NCBI RefSeq assembly: GCF_002844575.1
Contig: NZ_PIQO01000009.1
Coordinates: forward strand, 109,835 to 173,834
Length of the DNA stretch: 64,000 nt
From: Heyndrickxia camelliae
GTDB taxonomy: Bacteria; Bacillota; Bacilli; Bacillales; Bacillaceae_C
Direction: 5' to 3'
In this document: piece after piece, positions 62,119 through 64,000 of the stretch
How the letters are laid out: each line of letters opens with the position of its first letter
Position numbering within the stretch: position 1 is the stretch's first letter
Made by a program: the position numbers and the translations under genes
Notes under the pieces: generated by a model
Told to the model about the DNA's origin: nothing
What the model saw: the letters and a program-made list of their open reading frames with translations, nothing else
Database searches by the model: none

Positions 62119-63777
62119 GTGGAGTCGATTGTCTCAAACCGTGAAGAAATTTTAAGTATGACTAATGAGTTAGTTGCTGTGGAAAGTGTAGTGAACACCA
62201 AAGGGGAAATGGAGATTGCTGACTTTTTAAATAAGAAAATAGCGTCTCTTCCATATTTTCAACAGCACCCTTCCTTTGTTGTTAAATCGCAAACAATACA
62301 GGACGAGGTGGAACGTTATAATGTGTTGGCTTTTGTTAAGGGTACGAAGACAAAAAGTAATAAAACGGTCATCTTGATGGGGCATCTGGATACTGTTGGT
62401 ATCGATGATTATGCCCATTTAAAAGATATCGCGTGTAAACCGAATGAATTGATGCAGGCTCTACAGGATGAATCATTGCCTGAATTAGTGAAATCTCAAT
62501 TAAAATCAGGCGAATGGCATTTTGGACGTGGAGCGCTTGATATGAAGTGCGGGGTAGCAAGTCACTTTTCTCTATTAAAATATTATTCTGAGCATCCCGA
62601 AGAGTTAGCAGGAAACTTATTATTGTTGGCTGAATGTGATGAGGAAGACAGTTCACATGGTGTTTTATCCGCTTTGAAAGATTTGAAGAGACTCCGTGAT
62701 GAGCAAAACTTTGATTATATAGCGCTTATTAATTCTGATTTTGTTGCACCGCGTTTTGAAGGGGATGAGAATCGTTATATTTATAAGGGATCCATTGGAA
62801 AGCTATTGCCGTCATTTTTTATAACAGGCCATGAAACACATGCTGGTTCAGCGTTTGAGGGACTTGATCCTAATTTTCTTGCGGCAGAATTGACAAGGCA
62901 AATTAGTTACAATCCTGATTTAGTAGATGATGCATTTGGTGAATTCCCGGCGCCTCCTGTATCACTAAAACAGACAGATTTTAAGCCGAGTTACACGATA
63001 CAAACTGCCCTGTCTGCTTATGTATACTATAATTTTTTCATCCAGTCCTGGTCACCCAAAGATGTTTTAGAAAAAATGAAGGAACAAGCTGACATTGCTT
63101 TTGATAATGCCTTGAATACGCTAACGCAACGTCATCGAACTTTTTGTGAACGAAGCGGGGAAAGTTATCGTGAATTACCATGGAAAAAACGAGTCTTCAT
63201 CTATGAGGAAATGAAGGAATTACTGGAAAAAGAGCATGGTGAAGCGTTTATCAATCATATGAAGGAATTTAAAGAAAAACTTTTACAAGATAAATCATTG
63301 GATACACGTATGTTCGCAGCTCGTGTGGTAGAAGAGGAATGGAAATGGATGACAAATAAAAGCCCAGCTATCATTATTTTTTACTCTTCGATTTATTCTC
63401 CATGTGTAGAGGTAACGGGGAAAAACGAAAAGGAACAAAAACTATTGGCTGCTTTGGAGCAATCTGTCGATGAAATCCAACCAACTTATGAATACCCAAT
63501 CGTCATTCGGAATTTTTTCCCTTATGTCTGCGATATGAGTTTCATGGCTATGAGTGATGATGAAGAAGGAATTCAAGCAGTCTGCGAAAACAACCCTAGC
63601 TGGGGTACAAAACATTATGTAAACTATCAAGACATCCGAGACATTAATGTCCCATCCATCAACATTGGTCCATACGGATACGACGCTCACAACAAATACG
63701 AAAGAATGGAACTTACATTTTCAACAGAAATAGTACCAGAAATCACGAACGGTGTCATTAAACGGCTGTTGGGATGA
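62119..63777 (+). CDS. M20/M25/M40-family hydrolase, RocB-like
   Basis: The 552-residue protein has the metal-site signature VILMGHLDTVGIDDY, then FGRGALDMKCGVASHF and LLLAECDEEDSSHG, and an insertion domain with GSIGKLLPSFFITGHETHAG SA. The long central insertion and late motifs (FFPYVCDMSFMAM, NIGPYGYDAHNKYERM) match RocB of Bacillus, an arginine-utilisation-associated M20 protein of uncertain reaction. A GTG start at 62119 with AAAGGGAG upstream is likely. Its stop lies inside a 96-base repeat at the right edge. Confidence 0.9.
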   Translation: MESIVSNREEILSMTNELVAVESVVNTKGEMEIADFLNKKIASLPYFQQHPSFVVKSQTIQDEVERYNVLAFVKGTKTKSNKTVILMGHLDTVGIDDYAHLKDIACKPNELMQALQDESLPELVKSQLKSGEWHFGRGALDMKCGVASHFSLLKYYSEHPEELAGNLLLLAECDEEDSSHGVLSALKDLKRLRDEQNFDYIALINSDFVAPRFEGDENRYIYKGSIGKLLPSFFITGHETHAGSAFEGLDPNFLAAELTRQISYNPDLVDDAFGEFPAPPVSLKQTDFKPSYTIQTALSAYVYYNFFIQSWSPKDVLEKMKEQADIAFDNALNTLTQRHRTFCERSGESYRELPWKKRVFIYEEMKELLEKEHGEAFINHMKEFKEKLLQDKSLDTRMFAARVVEEEWKWMTNKSPAIIIFYSSIYSPCVEVTGKNEKEQKLLAALEQSVDEIQPTYEYPIVIRNFFPYVCDMSFMAMSDDEEGIQAVCENNPSWGTKHYVNYQDIRDINVPSINIGPYGYDAHNKYERMELTFSTEIVPEITNGVIKRLLG

Positions 63778-64000
63778 AGGGTCAGGTCCCTTATCCCAGC
63801 AGATTGAATAGGATGAGGAATCTGTTCCTTGTCTAAGTGGATTGTGGATGGAGAGGGGTTCCGGCCACCACTATGCAGCAACTATATAGGAAGTGTGTAG
63901 GAATGGGATGAAGGGTCAGGTCCCTTATCCCAGCAGATTGAATAGGATGAGGAATCCGTTCCTTGTCTGAGTGGATTGTAGATGGGTTGGGGTTCTGGCC
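63771..64000 (+). repeat. 96-bp direct repeats, second REP-like family
   Basis: 63771-63866 and 63905-64000 are near-identical (a few substitutions), separated by 38 bases. Each starts GGGATGAAGGGTCAGGTCCC and has a short stem AAGGG-TCAGGT-CCCTT, then CAGCAGATTGAATAGGATGA and ends GGCC. The first copy contains the stop codon of the RocB-like gene. The second ends at the window edge. Confidence 0.88.

Overview
This window looks like chromosome from an endospore-forming member of the Bacillaceae (Bacillus sensu lato, perhaps Neobacillus or Cytobacillus-like; the genus is a guess). The reasons are AT-rich DNA, strong AGGAGG-type ribosome sites, many U-tailed intrinsic terminators, a GerAB germination permease, a SAM-I riboswitch, a GlcT-type PTS antitermination system and many Bacillus-type small protein families (YndM/DUF2512, FbpA, RocB, DUF3951-like). 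No rRNA, tRNA, prophage or complete insertion sequence was seen.

Layout. 1-4.6 kb: a truncated methyltransferase on the minus strand, then a tightly packed cassette of methyltransferase, nucleotidyltransferase, HAD phosphatase, S51 peptidase, Nudix hydrolase and alpha/beta hydrolase. 4.8-13.8 kb: GNAT, AHSA1-like protein, a small membrane peptide, an exported YncE/phosphoesterase fusion, an RND pump, and a divergent SDR/TetR pair. 14-16 kb: an acetyltransferase, phosphotransferase and P-loop kinase trio. 16.1-19.5 kb: a PTS locus (IIA, antiterminator, EIICB of the GlcNAc type) with a RAT/terminator leader and a long inverted-repeat element at its end. 19.5-29.8 kb: membrane proteins, transporters, a NERD-domain gene set between two 21-bp-periodic repeat arrays, and several frameshifted genes. 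30-31 kb: a 52-bp minisatellite. 31-44.9 kb: DUF1697, DinB, HAD and peptidase genes, a REP-associated tyrosine transposase (RAYT), a transporter, an amidohydrolase, a YCF48-type lipoprotein, GerAB, and small enzymes. 44.9-46.1 kb: a 103-bp tandem array carrying 12 DnaA-box-like 9-mers. 46.3-64 kb: a broken VOC gene, DsbA-like, methyltransferase, YjjG, LysR/hydroxyacyl-CoA dehydrogenase, a SAM-I riboswitch ahead of an FbpA-like gene, MocR/EamA, a TetR-hydrolase operon with its operator, a His/Met-rich peptide, a ferritin-like protein, DUF4064, DUF2512 and RocB genes, and a second repeat family at the right edge.

The most notable layer is the repeats. A dispersed two-hairpin element with core TGGTGCC(A/T)GGCACCA occurs about ten times. 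Two copies in opposite orientation flank the RAYT gene, and another two form a tail-to-tail pair. Several copies abut or overwrite stop codons, so they form new C-termini. Together this fits a REP/RAYT (REPtron/BIME-like) system in a Firmicute. Other points worth a look are the 21-bp arrays around the NERD gene (which has an in-frame amber codon after codon 28), the DnaA-box-like array, and the SAM-I riboswitch placed upstream of an FbpA-like gene. Five genes carry frameshifts or internal stops, which means either local decay or sequence errors.
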